Source of the DNA: Ktedonosporobacter rubrisoli
Lineage (GTDB): Bacteria; Chloroflexota; Ktedonobacteria; Ktedonobacterales; Ktedonobacteraceae
Direction: 5' to 3'
DNA length: 64,000 nucleotides
Assembly (NCBI RefSeq): GCF_004208415.1
Contig: NZ_CP035758.1
Location: forward strand, 2,170,001-2,234,000
Below, one piece after another: positions 52,083 to 60,991 of the stretch. A program made the translations under genes and the position numbers. Position 1 is the stretch's first letter, and the number at the start of each line of letters is the position of its first letter. Under the pieces are notes generated by a model. It saw nothing but the letters and a program-made list of their open reading frames with translations. It searched no databases and had not been told where the DNA came from.

Positions 52083-52409
52083 TATCTTTCTTTGTTCTCT
52101 TCTCTCGCGCTTTCAGGCATTTCAGCAGCGTCTTGAGCATTATCTGGCACTGCCTCGATCCAATCTCGACTATGGCCAGGTTTCCATAGTCAACTTATTT
52201 GCTAACTGCTTGCTCACTTACTCCTTGCCGTGAAGGATGCTGCTGAGGTTTCGGGAGTTTTAGATTTATACATATTTTTCAATCTTCAGTCAGCACCTTC
52301 CACAAGCAAAGTATAGCCAGCACGAATTGTAACGTCAACTGGCTTGTACGCGCTTCAAGCATCCTCCTCACACTTTTGATCGTCATGAGAGGTAATCTTG
52401 CGTTCCAAA
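52083..52409. other. Intergenic region
   Basis: About 330 nt between two leftward genes. I see no gene, strong hairpin or repeat. The promoter of the EamA gene must lie here. Confidence 0.5.
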
Positions 52410-53240
52410 TCAGTTGTTGAAGTAGTGCTCTTCAAGGTCCGCGAGAAGTCCCAGGTGCAAAGGTCGCCACCCCAAAAGTTCCTGGGTCTGTGCTGAAGAC
52501 CTCGGGAGGTCGAGCGCTACCAGGGCGCTGAGAGAGCTAAGAGAGCTAAAATGGGCGTCTGCCTCTTTGGGGGAAAGGCTGACCACAGGCAGGTTCAGGT
52601 GCCGGCCGATGACGCTGGCAATGTCGCGGAATGGCACTCCCTCCTCGCCAACTCCTTGAAGCTGTGAGCCCCCCGGGCCGCTTTCCAGGGCCAGGCGAAA
52701 CAGGCGCGCCGCATCGAGGCGATGGATGGCCGGCCAGCGGTTAGATCCGTCGCCGACGTAGGCAGATGTGCCCCTCTCGCGGGCGATGCTGATCAGTCTA
52801 GGCATGAAGCCGCGCTTGTCGCCCTTGCCATGCACGAACGGGGAGAGCGTGACGATCGATGCTCGCACTCCAGCTAGGGAGAGCACTGTGTTATCCGATG
52901 CCTCCCCATTTAGATGAGCGGTGATCACGAACGGCTTACCTGTACCTTCGAGCGCCTTGCCCATCGTCTCGACGGCGTGTAGATCGGTGGTAAGCGCAGC
53001 CGCGAAGTCCGGGAGGTTTTGCCCAAATGCCAGGTGAATGATGCCATCCACCGCCGCCGCTGCGGTGCGCAGGCTGCCGAGATCGTCAAGGGTACCATGA
53101 TGCACCTCGGCCCCAGATTCCTCCAGTGCCCTGGCACCATTATCCGAGCGGGTAAGGCCGACGACCTGATGCCCTGCGGCGAGAAGTTCGCTGACAACCG
53201 CTGAGCCAACGAATCCTGTTGCGCCAGTAACAAAAACTCT
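52410..53240 (-). CDS. NAD-dependent epimerase/dehydratase (SDR a4-like)
   Basis: A 276-residue extended short-chain dehydrogenase. The Rossmann fingerprint is [33 protein letters not shown] at the N-terminus (TGxxGxxG), followed by DGIIHLAFG. The classical YxxxK is not obvious: the expected region reads [22 protein letters not shown], as in the atypical a4/a5 NAD(P)-binding group that may be non-canonical reductases. I start at ATG 53240 with GGAGGAA upstream, not at 53303. An inverted repeat about 85 nt upstream may be its operator. Confidence 0.88.
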   Translation of the reverse strand, partial: RVFVTGATGFVGSAVVSELLAAGHQVVGLTRSDNGARALEESGAEVHHGTLDDLGSLRTAAAAVDGIIHLAFGQNLPDFAAALTTDLHAVETMGKALEGTGKPFVITAHLNGEASDNTVLSLAGVRASIVTLSPFVHGKGDKRGFMPRLISIARERGTSAYVGDGSNRWPAIHRLDAARLFRLALESGPGGSQLQGVGEEGVPFRDIASVIGRHLNLPVVSLSPKEADAHFSSLSSLSALVALDLPRSSAQTQELLGWRPLHLGLLADLEEHYFNN

Positions 53241-53556
53241 CATGGAAAATTCCTCCAATAAACATAGCATTAGACTTAAGGTTGGGTGGTTTGCCAATCT
53301 CATTGTCCGAACTTGACTTTTTATCGGTCAATGACAGACCGGATAGCAGAGCTAAAATGGCTAATTCGAGATGGGAGCCTTACGCATTTTTGATTCATAA
53401 TTGGTGCCAATAGTATCGTTATCGAATTATCAAAAACAATTGAGTCGTCCGCTCGAATTTGTCCAAACAGAATCCTTTACAGCTTTTAACCATATCCTGG
53501 TTCTTACGCAACCGAGCTTCTTCAATTTCAATGAAGAGGCGGTGTCCAGACTTCTT
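53241..53556. other. Intergenic region upstream of the epimerase
   Basis: About 316 nt between two leftward genes. No ORF is supported. It holds an inverted repeat at 53325-53341 that may regulate the epimerase gene. Confidence 0.5.
53325..53341. promoter_or_regulatory. Inverted repeat CGGTC-N7-GACCG
   Basis: A short symmetric site of TetR or GntR operator size, about 85 nt before the epimerase start. No regulator gene is adjacent. Confidence 0.35.
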
Positions 53557-54678
53557 CTATTGCTTGGTGAACAAACTGAGAAGCAATGGGAGGAGCGCGA
53601 GGAGGACAGGCAAGATCAAGAGAGTCACCAGGCCACGCAACTGCATGATCTCACTCGGCCATGTGGGGAAGCTGTCGTGAATTTGCTTGTAGCGTTTTTG
53701 CAGTGCACTTAGCCGCTCTGTCCCTTCGTTTATCGCTGCCGTATCACCCAGATCCCCCAACATTGTCTCATCAAGAGCGCGCTCATACTCAGCGGTGAGA
53801 GGGTGTAAGAGCTTATTACGAGCTTGTTCCATCGCTCGATGAGGTAAGATGAGCCAGGTTTCCAGAAGCAGCGTAGCTACAAGCAGATACAACAAAATGT
53901 CACCCACAAGAATGATTCTATCGACCCCCTGCGAAAGAATGCTTCCCCAACCAGCTATGCCGCAGCCTAATATGAGCATCAAGGGGAGAGTTGTCCACAT
54001 GAAACGGTTAAAGAGGCCAAGTCCTCCAGAGCCATCCGGATGCAAAGGTTTGACCCGAATGGTGAAGGCACGAAACAAGCGCTGGGTGGTAATGGCTATC
54101 ATCGCGAGCCATGCAATGACAAGAAGTGCGGCATAGTCTCCGACGAAGCTAATGAAGTTGCCACTGACTGTAAACCACAAAGGAATACCTATCCAGATAG
54201 GATGAACGAAAAAGAAAAAGAGTGGATTGGCTGTGGCGGCCAATATCGCCAGTACGGCCCACCAGCGGGAATGCATCCAGCGGACTTGCTTCTGCACAAA
54301 CTCCGGATACGAGAGCGATCCTGGGAGATCTGTATGACCATCGTCAATGACCTTATGTGCCCAGAGGTGGTTGAAGAGGTCTGCCGCAGCGTCGGGCAGA
54401 GAGAGGTACGTTCCGGCAAAAGTGAGGAAAATAGCAGATAAAGCAAGGGCTTGGAGAGGTGAAGAAAAAAAGCTCGTATGCCACCCATTGGTGGCAAGGA
54501 GAAGCACTATCACAAGAATCGCAACTATTCCACATCCTGTCATGATCCACCAATTGTTGAGACGGAGTTTGACTTTGAGCAAGACCAGCAAAGGATCATA
54601 GAGGTGCGAAGGTTCAACGATCTTCTGGGAAAGAGAACCTTCGCGGATGGTTTGTTGGGGAGGCATCTGGATATCCAT
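53557..54678 (-). CDS. Polytopic membrane protein of unknown function
   Basis: A 373-residue protein with about seven hydrophobic segments in three clusters: an early pair (WWIMTGCGIVAILVIVLLLAT; LQALALSAIFLTFAGTYL), a middle set (RWWAVLAILAATANPLFFFF; YAALLVIAWLAMIAITT; LPLMLILGCGIAGWG; GDILLYLLVATLLL) and one at the extreme C-terminus (LVTLLILPVLLALLPLLLSL). Between the last two is a soluble helical region with LSALQKRYKQIHDSFPTWPSEI. AGGAGATC lies before the ATG. I do not recognise the family. Not obviously part of an operon. Confidence 0.72.
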   Translation of the reverse strand: MDIQMPPQQTIREGSLSQKIVEPSHLYDPLLVLLKVKLRLNNWWIMTGCGIVAILVIVLLLATNGWHTSFFSSPLQALALSAIFLTFAGTYLSLPDAAADLFNHLWAHKVIDDGHTDLPGSLSYPEFVQKQVRWMHSRWWAVLAILAATANPLFFFFVHPIWIGIPLWFTVSGNFISFVGDYAALLVIAWLAMIAITTQRLFRAFTIRVKPLHPDGSGGLGLFNRFMWTTLPLMLILGCGIAGWGSILSQGVDRIILVGDILLYLLVATLLLETWLILPHRAMEQARNKLLHPLTAEYERALDETMLGDLGDTAAINEGTERLSALQKRYKQIHDSFPTWPSEIMQLRGLVTLLILPVLLALLPLLLSLFTKQ

Positions 54679-55179
54679 TTCATGATCTCCTGAAAAGTGA
54701 GCAACTTATCGAGGCATACAAATACCCTCCTTGACCATTTCAAGGAGAGATGTTCCAACAATCGGTCTCCTACGGAAGAACTCAATTTGCAGCTTCCAGT
54801 CAGAGTATATCATAGTGGAGCGATTTCCTTTTGAAGAAGCTCGGTTGCGTAAGAACCATATTTGAACCAATTGCAGTCCTCGTAGCCCATCCAGGAACTA
54901 ACAAAACAGCTCATCTTTGTAGAGATGGACCGATGGAAACATTTCTGTCAAAAACTGCGCCAAAGTCACGCATATCCATCAAAAGCCGAGTAATACCACT
55001 TTCAGAGGCAGCTTTCAACTGGCTTCTCAAGCCTGTCCTTGGACGTGAAATGCGTCAAGAGAAAGGACTAGCCTGATGGATCTGGCCCACTTTTGGTGAT
55101 TCAGGCTGCTTGCTGTAAGCGGCATATCTGGCAATCAAAAGATCTCTCAAAAGTCCAATGTTAAAGACGTCCAGAGGAG
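54679..55179. other. 501-nt intergenic region
   Basis: Between two leftward genes. An 81-codon plus-strand frame at 54831 has an atypical composition and no ribosome site, so it is not called. I see no repeat or hairpin of note. Confidence 0.5.
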
Positions 55180-55722
55180 CTACATCGGCAGCTCTCCCCA
55201 GTGAATCTTACGTGCATGAAGAACCGATATGGGTCCTTGTACCATCACGTGGGGAATCCCCTGAAAGATCCCAACCAGCTTTTTTTGCTGGGCAAGGTAA
55301 TCGTACCACGCCAGCGTTTCTGCTGGCACAGCATCCAGTTCGCAATAGGTGCTACGATCAAGCCAGTGGGCGTGTTCCTGACCAAGAGGGTTTCTGGGAT
55401 ATCCAACAACAGCTATTGGGACATCAGCAAGCGCTGAGAGAGGAATTTGCCAAAAGGCACGATCTGGTTGAACTGGAAAACCACGTTCACGCAGGGCCAG
55501 GTACACCAGATGAGGGTGGATTGGGCTACATTGCACCACATCATTCCAGAGGCAGTTGAGAAGGGGGATGACACGTTTAGGAAGGTCTTCCCGATTTGGA
55601 TGATCCTGATATTTCAGGATCTCGCGCTCATAGATGTCAGGGTAAAGGTATTTTAAGGTGTTGAGAGGATAAAGGACTTCTCCGCGCATGTCAAGCGGAT
55701 ATTGATGGTAGAGAGCTAGCAT
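55180..55722 (-). CDS. Conserved hypothetical protein
   Basis: A 180-residue cytoplasmic protein without membrane segments or named motifs. It is rich in Pro, Tyr and Leu; landmarks are YPDIYEREILKYQDHPNREDLPKRVIPLLNCLWNDVV, HPHLVYLALRERGFP and IFQGIPHVMVQGPISVLHARKIHWGELP. AAAGGAAA precedes the ATG. It starts only 15 nt after the stop of the ISL3 transposase fragment, where a transposon end should lie, so its upstream region may come from the insertion. Confidence 0.65.
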   Translation of the reverse strand: MLALYHQYPLDMRGEVLYPLNTLKYLYPDIYEREILKYQDHPNREDLPKRVIPLLNCLWNDVVQCSPIHPHLVYLALRERGFPVQPDRAFWQIPLSALADVPIAVVGYPRNPLGQEHAHWLDRSTYCELDAVPAETLAWYDYLAQQKKLVGIFQGIPHVMVQGPISVLHARKIHWGELPM

Positions 55723-55737
55723 AGGTTTCCTTTCATC

Positions 55738-56481
55738 CTACAGAGCATGCAGTACCCGTTGGCGCAGCAATGGGAACGATGCACGACCGTACCCCATGCG
55801 CTTAATCAGTTTCAATTTATTGACTTTCCCTTCGACGACTCCATTGCTTTGGGGAAGGGTGAGTCCTGCCATGACTTCCTCGTAGTCTCGCTGCAATCCT
55901 GCGGAAAAACGCTTGATGTGGCGGAAATGGCTTTCTTTTACCTGTTTCATCCAGTCATCTAGCCGCTGCCCCTCACGCTTGCGTAGGAGATGTCCAAAGG
56001 ATTGAGCCAGATCATGTAAGGCGCAGAGTTCTGGGCTCGCCTGACACAAGGCAGAGAGATCTAATTGTTCCTCTGCTTTCAGATCTTCCCAGGGACGAAC
56101 CAGGAGCCAGATCGCTTTTTGCATAGGAACCTGCTCAGCCACTCCAAGCGAAGGATTGGGGATTAGTACAGCATCTTGACGGAACGGTTCCACAAAGCGA
56201 TACAGGAGGCGCTCGGAGAGTTGATCCAGGGTTGCTATCTCTCTGGCGAGCAACGCTGGATTGCGATAATCATTCACAAATACGAAGCTCCCAACACGCA
56301 AGGTAGTGGTGGCTGTGGCGGCTACCGCCATTGAGGTGAGCGCTGCTGTTGGCGTACTATCGGGCAGATGAAGAGTTGCATAGCCCAGCTCCTCTGCTCT
56401 CCGTGCCAGAGCGATCCATGCCGAACGAGATGAATTGCCACTGGCAGTGACAATACCGAAGCGAAACGGTTTTTTGCCCAT
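55738..56481 (-). pseudogene. In-frame chimera: LLM-class oxidoreductase start and ISL3 transposase end
   Basis: Residues ~1-90 are the N-terminus of an F420/FMN-dependent luciferase-like oxidoreductase (KKPFRFGIVTASGNSSRSAWIALARRAEELGYATLHLPDS, then TTTLRVGSFVFVNDYRNPALLAREIATLDQLSE). From about residue 115 on it is the C-terminal part of an ISL3-family transposase (MQKAIWLLVRPWEDLKAEEQLDLSAL ... AGLQRDYEEVMAGLTLPQSNGVVEGKVNKLKLIKRMGYGRASFPLLRQRVL), with the last catalytic Glu but not the upstream Asp residues. The join is in frame, so a 247-residue fusion could be made. Neither half should be active. An IS insertion followed by deletion is the likely origin. Confidence 0.8.
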
Positions 56482-56718
56482 AAAATTCCTTCTTTGCTAG
56501 AGTGAAGCCATGACTTGCGCATCAGTAGTGCTCTTATGACTGGACGGCGACCTCACCCGTTGTTCGTCGTGCTGCTTGATCTTGACCGGCCACCCAGTCG
56601 GTGTAAGAGGCAGAAATGTGCCAGGGGAGGCACACCGGCCGGGTTACCTTTGTCCTAAAAAAGACGGAACGCAACGAGGAATTGTGACAGATGGTAGAGC
56701 AAAATCAGCTAAATATCC

Positions 56719-57648
56719 TCAAACCTCGGCAAGCTCAGCCCATATTTCCTCCGGCAGCGAAAGTTGGGCCAGGTTGAGCGTCTCGGCAAGCCTTCTGGGG
56801 TGTGAGAGGCCGACGACTGTTGAGGCAATGCGCGGATCGCGCAGCGAGAATTGCAAGGCTGCCGCAGCCAGCGGAACCCCGTAGCGCTGACAAATTGCCT
56901 CCAATCGTCTGGCTCGTTCAAGCAGATCGGCCGGAGCCTCGCTATACATGTAGCGGGGGTAAGCGCTCGGCCCCTTAGCCAGCATCCCACTACCATAGGG
57001 AGCAGCGTTGATCGCGGCCACACCATGTTGCTGGCACACATCCCAGAAGGGAGCGGCCTCGGTATTGAGGAGGATATAGCGATTATGAGAGATAGCTACG
57101 CTGAAAAGGCCTGTTTGCACAAAGCGCGTCATCATAGCAATGGGGCCGCCCGCCACGCCCAGATGCGCAATCAAACCTTCCTCCTGGCAACGCTGCAGCG
57201 TCTCGACTGGCCCGCCTGGCGCCATCGCCTCCTCAAAAGTGATGTGCTCTGGATCGTGCAAAAATAGTAGCTGAATCTGCTCCAGACCCAGCAGGCGTAA
57301 ACTACGCTCTACGCTGCGCCTCATTTGGGGACCGCTGAACTCGCCGGTGTGCAGGTCGCGATCGGCTTTGCTGGAGAGCACAATGCCCGGGGGCAAGCCA
57401 CCAAGTTCGCGCAAAGCCATGCCTATGCGCCGTTCGCTTTCCCCATCTCCGTATGAAGCAGCTGTATCAAAAAAATTAATCGGGCTCTTAAAGAAGGCGC
57501 GCAATGTTTCAAGCGCTTGCTCTTCGGCAACAGAATAGGTGAAAGTTTCAGGCATGTTGCCTAGCGAAGCGCAACCAATACAAATAGAAGTTACTTCCAG
57601 GCCGGTCTTGCCTAACGGGCGACGAGGTAAAGGTACCGTTTGGTTCAT
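56719..57648 (-). CDS. Aldo/keto reductase
   Basis: A 309-residue NADPH-dependent (alpha/beta)8 reductase, like the pyridoxal/D-threo-aldose 1-dehydrogenase subgroup. The catalytic tetrad is readable: Asp and Tyr in FFDTAASYGDGESERRIG, Lys in LSSKADRD, His in LFLHDPEHITFE. The cofactor region near the C-terminus is DPRIASTVVGLSHPRRLAETL. AAAGGAGC precedes the ATG. Its promoter side carries a GAAAACGATTTC site at 57707. L-fucose or another sugar may be the substrate, which would fit the sugar importer next door (inference). Confidence 0.92.
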   Translation of the reverse strand: MNQTVPLPRRPLGKTGLEVTSICIGCASLGNMPETFTYSVAEEQALETLRAFFKSPINFFDTAASYGDGESERRIGMALRELGGLPPGIVLSSKADRDLHTGEFSGPQMRRSVERSLRLLGLEQIQLLFLHDPEHITFEEAMAPGGPVETLQRCQEEGLIAHLGVAGGPIAMMTRFVQTGLFSVAISHNRYILLNTEAAPFWDVCQQHGVAAINAAPYGSGMLAKGPSAYPRYMYSEAPADLLERARRLEAICQRYGVPLAAAALQFSLRDPRIASTVVGLSHPRRLAETLNLAQLSLPEEIWAELAEV

Positions 57649-57706
57649 GCATCATGCTCCTTTGTCCAAAATTGAGAAAATAAGGGTAGAGTGGGCCACC
57701 TGGTAC

Positions 57707-57718
57707 GAAAACGATTTC
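57707..57718. promoter_or_regulatory. LacI-type half-palindromic site, copy 1
   Basis: GAAAACGATTTC: GAAA and TTTC arms around a central ACGA, of the kind bound by LacI/CcpA-family regulators. Close to the aldo/keto reductase start. Confidence 0.4.
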
Positions 57719-57936
57719 TTACTTAGCATAAATATAGCCAGAGATTGAGAAGCGCTACTGCAGAAAGGGTAAACAGCCGAGCTGCGGTTTGTCAAGAGCG
57801 CGTTGCGGAAGAGAAGCGCCCTGACCTTGCTATTGAGCGCAAATAGGCATATAATGCTTGCTATAGACTATATGCGCCGTTCCTTAATGATAGGGCAGTA
57901 TACAGATAGCCGCCTCGCTTAAATAGCGAGTTTCGT

Positions 57937-57948
57937 GAAAACGATTTT
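57937..57948. promoter_or_regulatory. LacI-type half-palindromic site, copy 2
   Basis: GAAAACGATTTT, 11 of 12 identical to copy 1, on the importer side of the same gap. Two copies suggest shared control of the divergent genes. Confidence 0.4.
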
Positions 57949-58326
57949 AGCAGCGAGAAGCCGTTTTTCTTGTAGAACGTCGGCAAATGCACTTGTCTTA
58001 GCTACGGAGGACCAATCGCATGTATTATTTAACTCTTCTATGGAGAAACGCGTCAACCTGCGTAACCTCTTATCCACGCGTTTGCTCTATACTAACGCCC
58101 ATTTTCTACTCTTCTCAGAGCGCCCATACCTATAGGCCAGTTCCAGGCTCTTAAGCAGCCTGGAATATGAATTTGCTTGGGAAGGTGGACGCTTTCCCCT
58201 AAGCTTGAGGATTGGAATAGATAGATCAACTCTTTAAATGCACAGAGAGTAAGAATGGCAGGAAAATACCTTATAATATTCCCTGCAAATTGTCGATCTT
58301 AGACTAGTAGGGTAGGAGAAGATGAC

Positions 58327-59835
58327 GTGCTATCATCTCAGCAAGTGCCATTAGTGTGCTTACGCGGGATCTCAAAGCAGTTTCCAGGTGTACAGGCCGT
58401 TAATAATGTGGACCTGGAGATTTATCCCGGCGAGGTGCATGTTGTTGCGGGCGAGAATGGCGCTGGCAAATCTACGCTTATGAAGCTGCTCTCTCAGGTT
58501 GAGCGACCCAGCGCCGGAACCATTACCATCGAGGGCAAGCCAATCCATTTTCACGGACCGCGCTATGCGCAAAGCCTTGGTATAGCCATGGTTTATCAAG
58601 AGTTTGCTCTGGCTCCTCATCTCACGGTTGCGCAAAATATGTTTCTTGGTCGCGAGCCTATGAAAATGGGCTTGATCGACCAGGCGACCGAGATTCAGCA
58701 GGCGCGCACGCTGCTTAAGCGCGTGGGTTTGCAGCTTGATCCCCGTCAGCTAGTTTCTACGCTTTCGGTGGCCGAGCAACAACTTGTGGAGATCGCCAAA
58801 GCCCTGGCGATTGAGGCCAGGCTGGTGATTATGGATGAGCCAACCGCGACGCTGACCGGCCAGGAGATCGAGGATCTCTTCAGGGTAATTAGCCAGCTTA
58901 CGGAAAATGGCATTGCGATCCTCTATATTTCGCACCGCCTTGATGAGATCTTTCGCATTGCCGATCGCATTACGGTGATGCGCGATGGCAGTGTTGTAGC
59001 GACGCTGCCTCGGGCCGAGGTTGACGAGCCGAAGCTCATAAAATTAATGGTTGGGCGCGAGCTGGCAAATCTCTATCCCAAGCCGGAAACGCACATTGGT
59101 GAGGTCATCTTGCGTGTCGAGGGCTTTTCGCGGGCGCGCGTGCTGCATAATTGTTCGTTTGAGGTGCGCGCCGGAGAAATTCTTGGCTTTGCCGGCCTGG
59201 TTGGAGCCGGGCGCACAGAGCTGGCCCGCGCCGTCTTTGGCGCTGATCCTATCGATGCCGGCACGCTGTATCTGGCTGGTAAACGCGTTAAGGTAAAGAA
59301 GCCGGCCCGCGCGATTGAGCTAGGGATAGGCTATTTGACCGAGGATCGCAAGAACAATGGCCTTGCCATGAATCTTGGCGTTGACAAGAATATTACCCTG
59401 GCCCGTCTGCCAATGTTTGGCGGAATGCTTGATCTGCGCCGCGAACGACGCATAGCTCTGCAGGCGCGCGATAGCTTGCGTATTCGTACGCCATCCATCC
59501 GGCAGCGCGTCGAGTTGCTTTCGGGCGGAAATCAGCAAAAAGTTGTGGTTGCTCGCTGGCTAGAAACCAGTGCACGGGTGCTCTTCTTTGATGAGCCCTC
59601 GCGCGGCATCGACGTAAGGGCTAAGGCCGAGATGTTCGAGCTGATCGGCAAGCTCGCGCAAGAAGGGCGGGCCATTGTCATGATCTCTTCATACCTGCCG
59701 GAGCTGCTCAATATGTGTGATCGCATTCTGGTTATGCGTGAGGGACGCGTGGCGGGTATCGTGGAGCGCGAACGCTTCTCGGAAGAGCTTATCATTGCGC
59801 TGGCAACGGGTGCGCAGGAGGACAAAATAGCATGA
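58327..59835 (+). CDS. Sugar ABC transporter ATP-binding protein (RbsA/MglA type)
   Basis: A 502-residue duplicated ATPase of a carbohydrate importer (CUT2 class). The first half is canonical: GENGAGKSTLMKLL, signature LSVAEQQLVEIAKAL, Walker B LVIMDEPTATL. The second half has the usual altered P-loop GFAGLVGAGRTELARAVFG, signature LSGGNQQKVVVARWL and Walker B VLFFDEPSRGIDVRAKAE. AGGAG lies 8 nt before a GTG start. The stop overlaps the permease start (ATGA), so the genes are coupled. It energises pentose or hexose uptake. Confidence 0.95.
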   Translation: MLSSQQVPLVCLRGISKQFPGVQAVNNVDLEIYPGEVHVVAGENGAGKSTLMKLLSQVERPSAGTITIEGKPIHFHGPRYAQSLGIAMVYQEFALAPHLTVAQNMFLGREPMKMGLIDQATEIQQARTLLKRVGLQLDPRQLVSTLSVAEQQLVEIAKALAIEARLVIMDEPTATLTGQEIEDLFRVISQLTENGIAILYISHRLDEIFRIADRITVMRDGSVVATLPRAEVDEPKLIKLMVGRELANLYPKPETHIGEVILRVEGFSRARVLHNCSFEVRAGEILGFAGLVGAGRTELARAVFGADPIDAGTLYLAGKRVKVKKPARAIELGIGYLTEDRKNNGLAMNLGVDKNITLARLPMFGGMLDLRRERRIALQARDSLRIRTPSIRQRVELLSGGNQQKVVVARWLETSARVLFFDEPSRGIDVRAKAEMFELIGKLAQEGRAIVMISSYLPELLNMCDRILVMREGRVAGIVERERFSEELIIALATGAQEDKIA

Positions 59836-60866
59836 AAGATACGGCAAGAGAGGCCCATGACGCAGAGGGCAGGCAGAGCAGCGCGGAAAGAGGAATCGTC
59901 AGGCGCACGATGGGGGTTCGCCTGGCAGATGCAGCGGCTCAACTGGCTGCCGCTGGCGCCCTGATTATCGTGAGCCTCTGCCTCTCGCTGGTCTCACCAG
60001 TATTTCTTACCTTCAACAACCTCTTTAATATTGTCGCGCAAACTGCCGTAACCGCAGTCATCGCCATTGGCATGACCTTTGTCATTATCACAGCTGGCAT
60101 TGATCTCTCAGTTGGCTCGACAGCGGCGCTGGGCGGTATGCTGGGAACCTTGATGATGTCCCATACCGGCCTCAGCTGGCCCCTGGCTGTGGTGGGAGGC
60201 GCGCTGATCGGAGGCGTAATCGGTCTGGGTAATGGTCTGCTGATCACGGGAGCTGGCTTAAATCCGTTCATTGCGACTCTGGGCATGATGAGTGTGGCCC
60301 GTGGCCTGACCTATCTTACGACTAACGCGGTCGGCGTGTATGGGCTGCCCGGCGATTTCGGTTTGCTCGGACAAGGGCTCATTGATAACATCCCGATCCC
60401 GTTGGTCATTCTGGTGATCGTGGCTATCCTGGCCCACTTGCTCTTAACGCGCACGCGCCTGGGGCGCTATACCTACGCCATTGGCTCGAATCAAGAAGCG
60501 GCGCGGCTCTCTGGCATTCCCATTGGCCGATATCTTATCGCTATTTATGTGCTGCAAGGCTTGCTGGCCGGCTTTGCTGGTATGATTGCTTCCTCGCGCG
60601 TGGTCTCGGGACAGCCTAACTTTGGCGTAGGCCTGGAACTTGACGTAATCGCGGCTACAGTTATTGGTGGGGCCAGCTTATTTGGCGGACAGGGGACCAT
60701 TATTGGTACGTTGATCGGCGCCTTTCTTATCGCGGTAATCCGCAATGGTTGTGTGCTGCTCAACATTAATCTCTATTATCAGGATGTGATCAGCGGAGCC
60801 GTGATCTGGCTGGCTGTCTACTGGGATCAGTTCCGGCGCAAGAAGCTGGCTACCGCGTCACAATAA
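59832..60866 (+). CDS. Sugar ABC transporter permease (RbsC type)
   Basis: A 344-residue inner-membrane permease with about ten hydrophobic segments. It carries the RbsC hallmark VIITAGIDLSVGSTAALGGMLG and the ATPase-contact loop around NQEAARLSGIPIGRYLIAIYVLQGLLAG, then VIGGASLFGGQGTIIGTLIGA. A charged ~35-residue cytoplasmic tail precedes the first helix. It overlaps the ATPase gene by 4 nt and is followed by the binding-protein gene. Confidence 0.95.
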   Translation: MKDTAREAHDAEGRQSSAERGIVRRTMGVRLADAAAQLAAAGALIIVSLCLSLVSPVFLTFNNLFNIVAQTAVTAVIAIGMTFVIITAGIDLSVGSTAALGGMLGTLMMSHTGLSWPLAVVGGALIGGVIGLGNGLLITGAGLNPFIATLGMMSVARGLTYLTTNAVGVYGLPGDFGLLGQGLIDNIPIPLVILVIVAILAHLLLTRTRLGRYTYAIGSNQEAARLSGIPIGRYLIAIYVLQGLLAGFAGMIASSRVVSGQPNFGVGLELDVIAATVIGGASLFGGQGTIIGTLIGAFLIAVIRNGCVLLNINLYYQDVISGAVIWLAVYWDQFRRKKLATASQ

Positions 60867-60991
60867 GTCTGGTGTTGGCCACGCTGCAGCAAGTATAGCG
60901 GCGACGGCCAGGTTTCCTAACGGGGATGGCGTATCCCTTTTCATGATTATTTTATGTGGATCGTGTCATAGCAGGTAAAAAGGAGCGTGCA

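Larger units (their letters stand above)
57649..58326. other. 678-nt divergent intergenic region
   Basis: Between the leftward aldo/keto reductase and the rightward sugar importer operon. No gene is supported (a 66-codon frame at 57935 lacks a ribosome site). Two similar operator-like sites lie at 57707-57718 and 57937-57948. Confidence 0.6.

Noticed and set aside
52300..52345. Single CRISPR-like end, GAATTGTAAC, in the gap after the EamA gene
   Set aside because: Only about 8-10 nt match the repeat end; no second copy or leader.
54831..55076. 81-codon plus-strand frame in a 501-nt gap
   Set aside because: No ribosome site, no recognisable domain, composition unlike coding neighbours.
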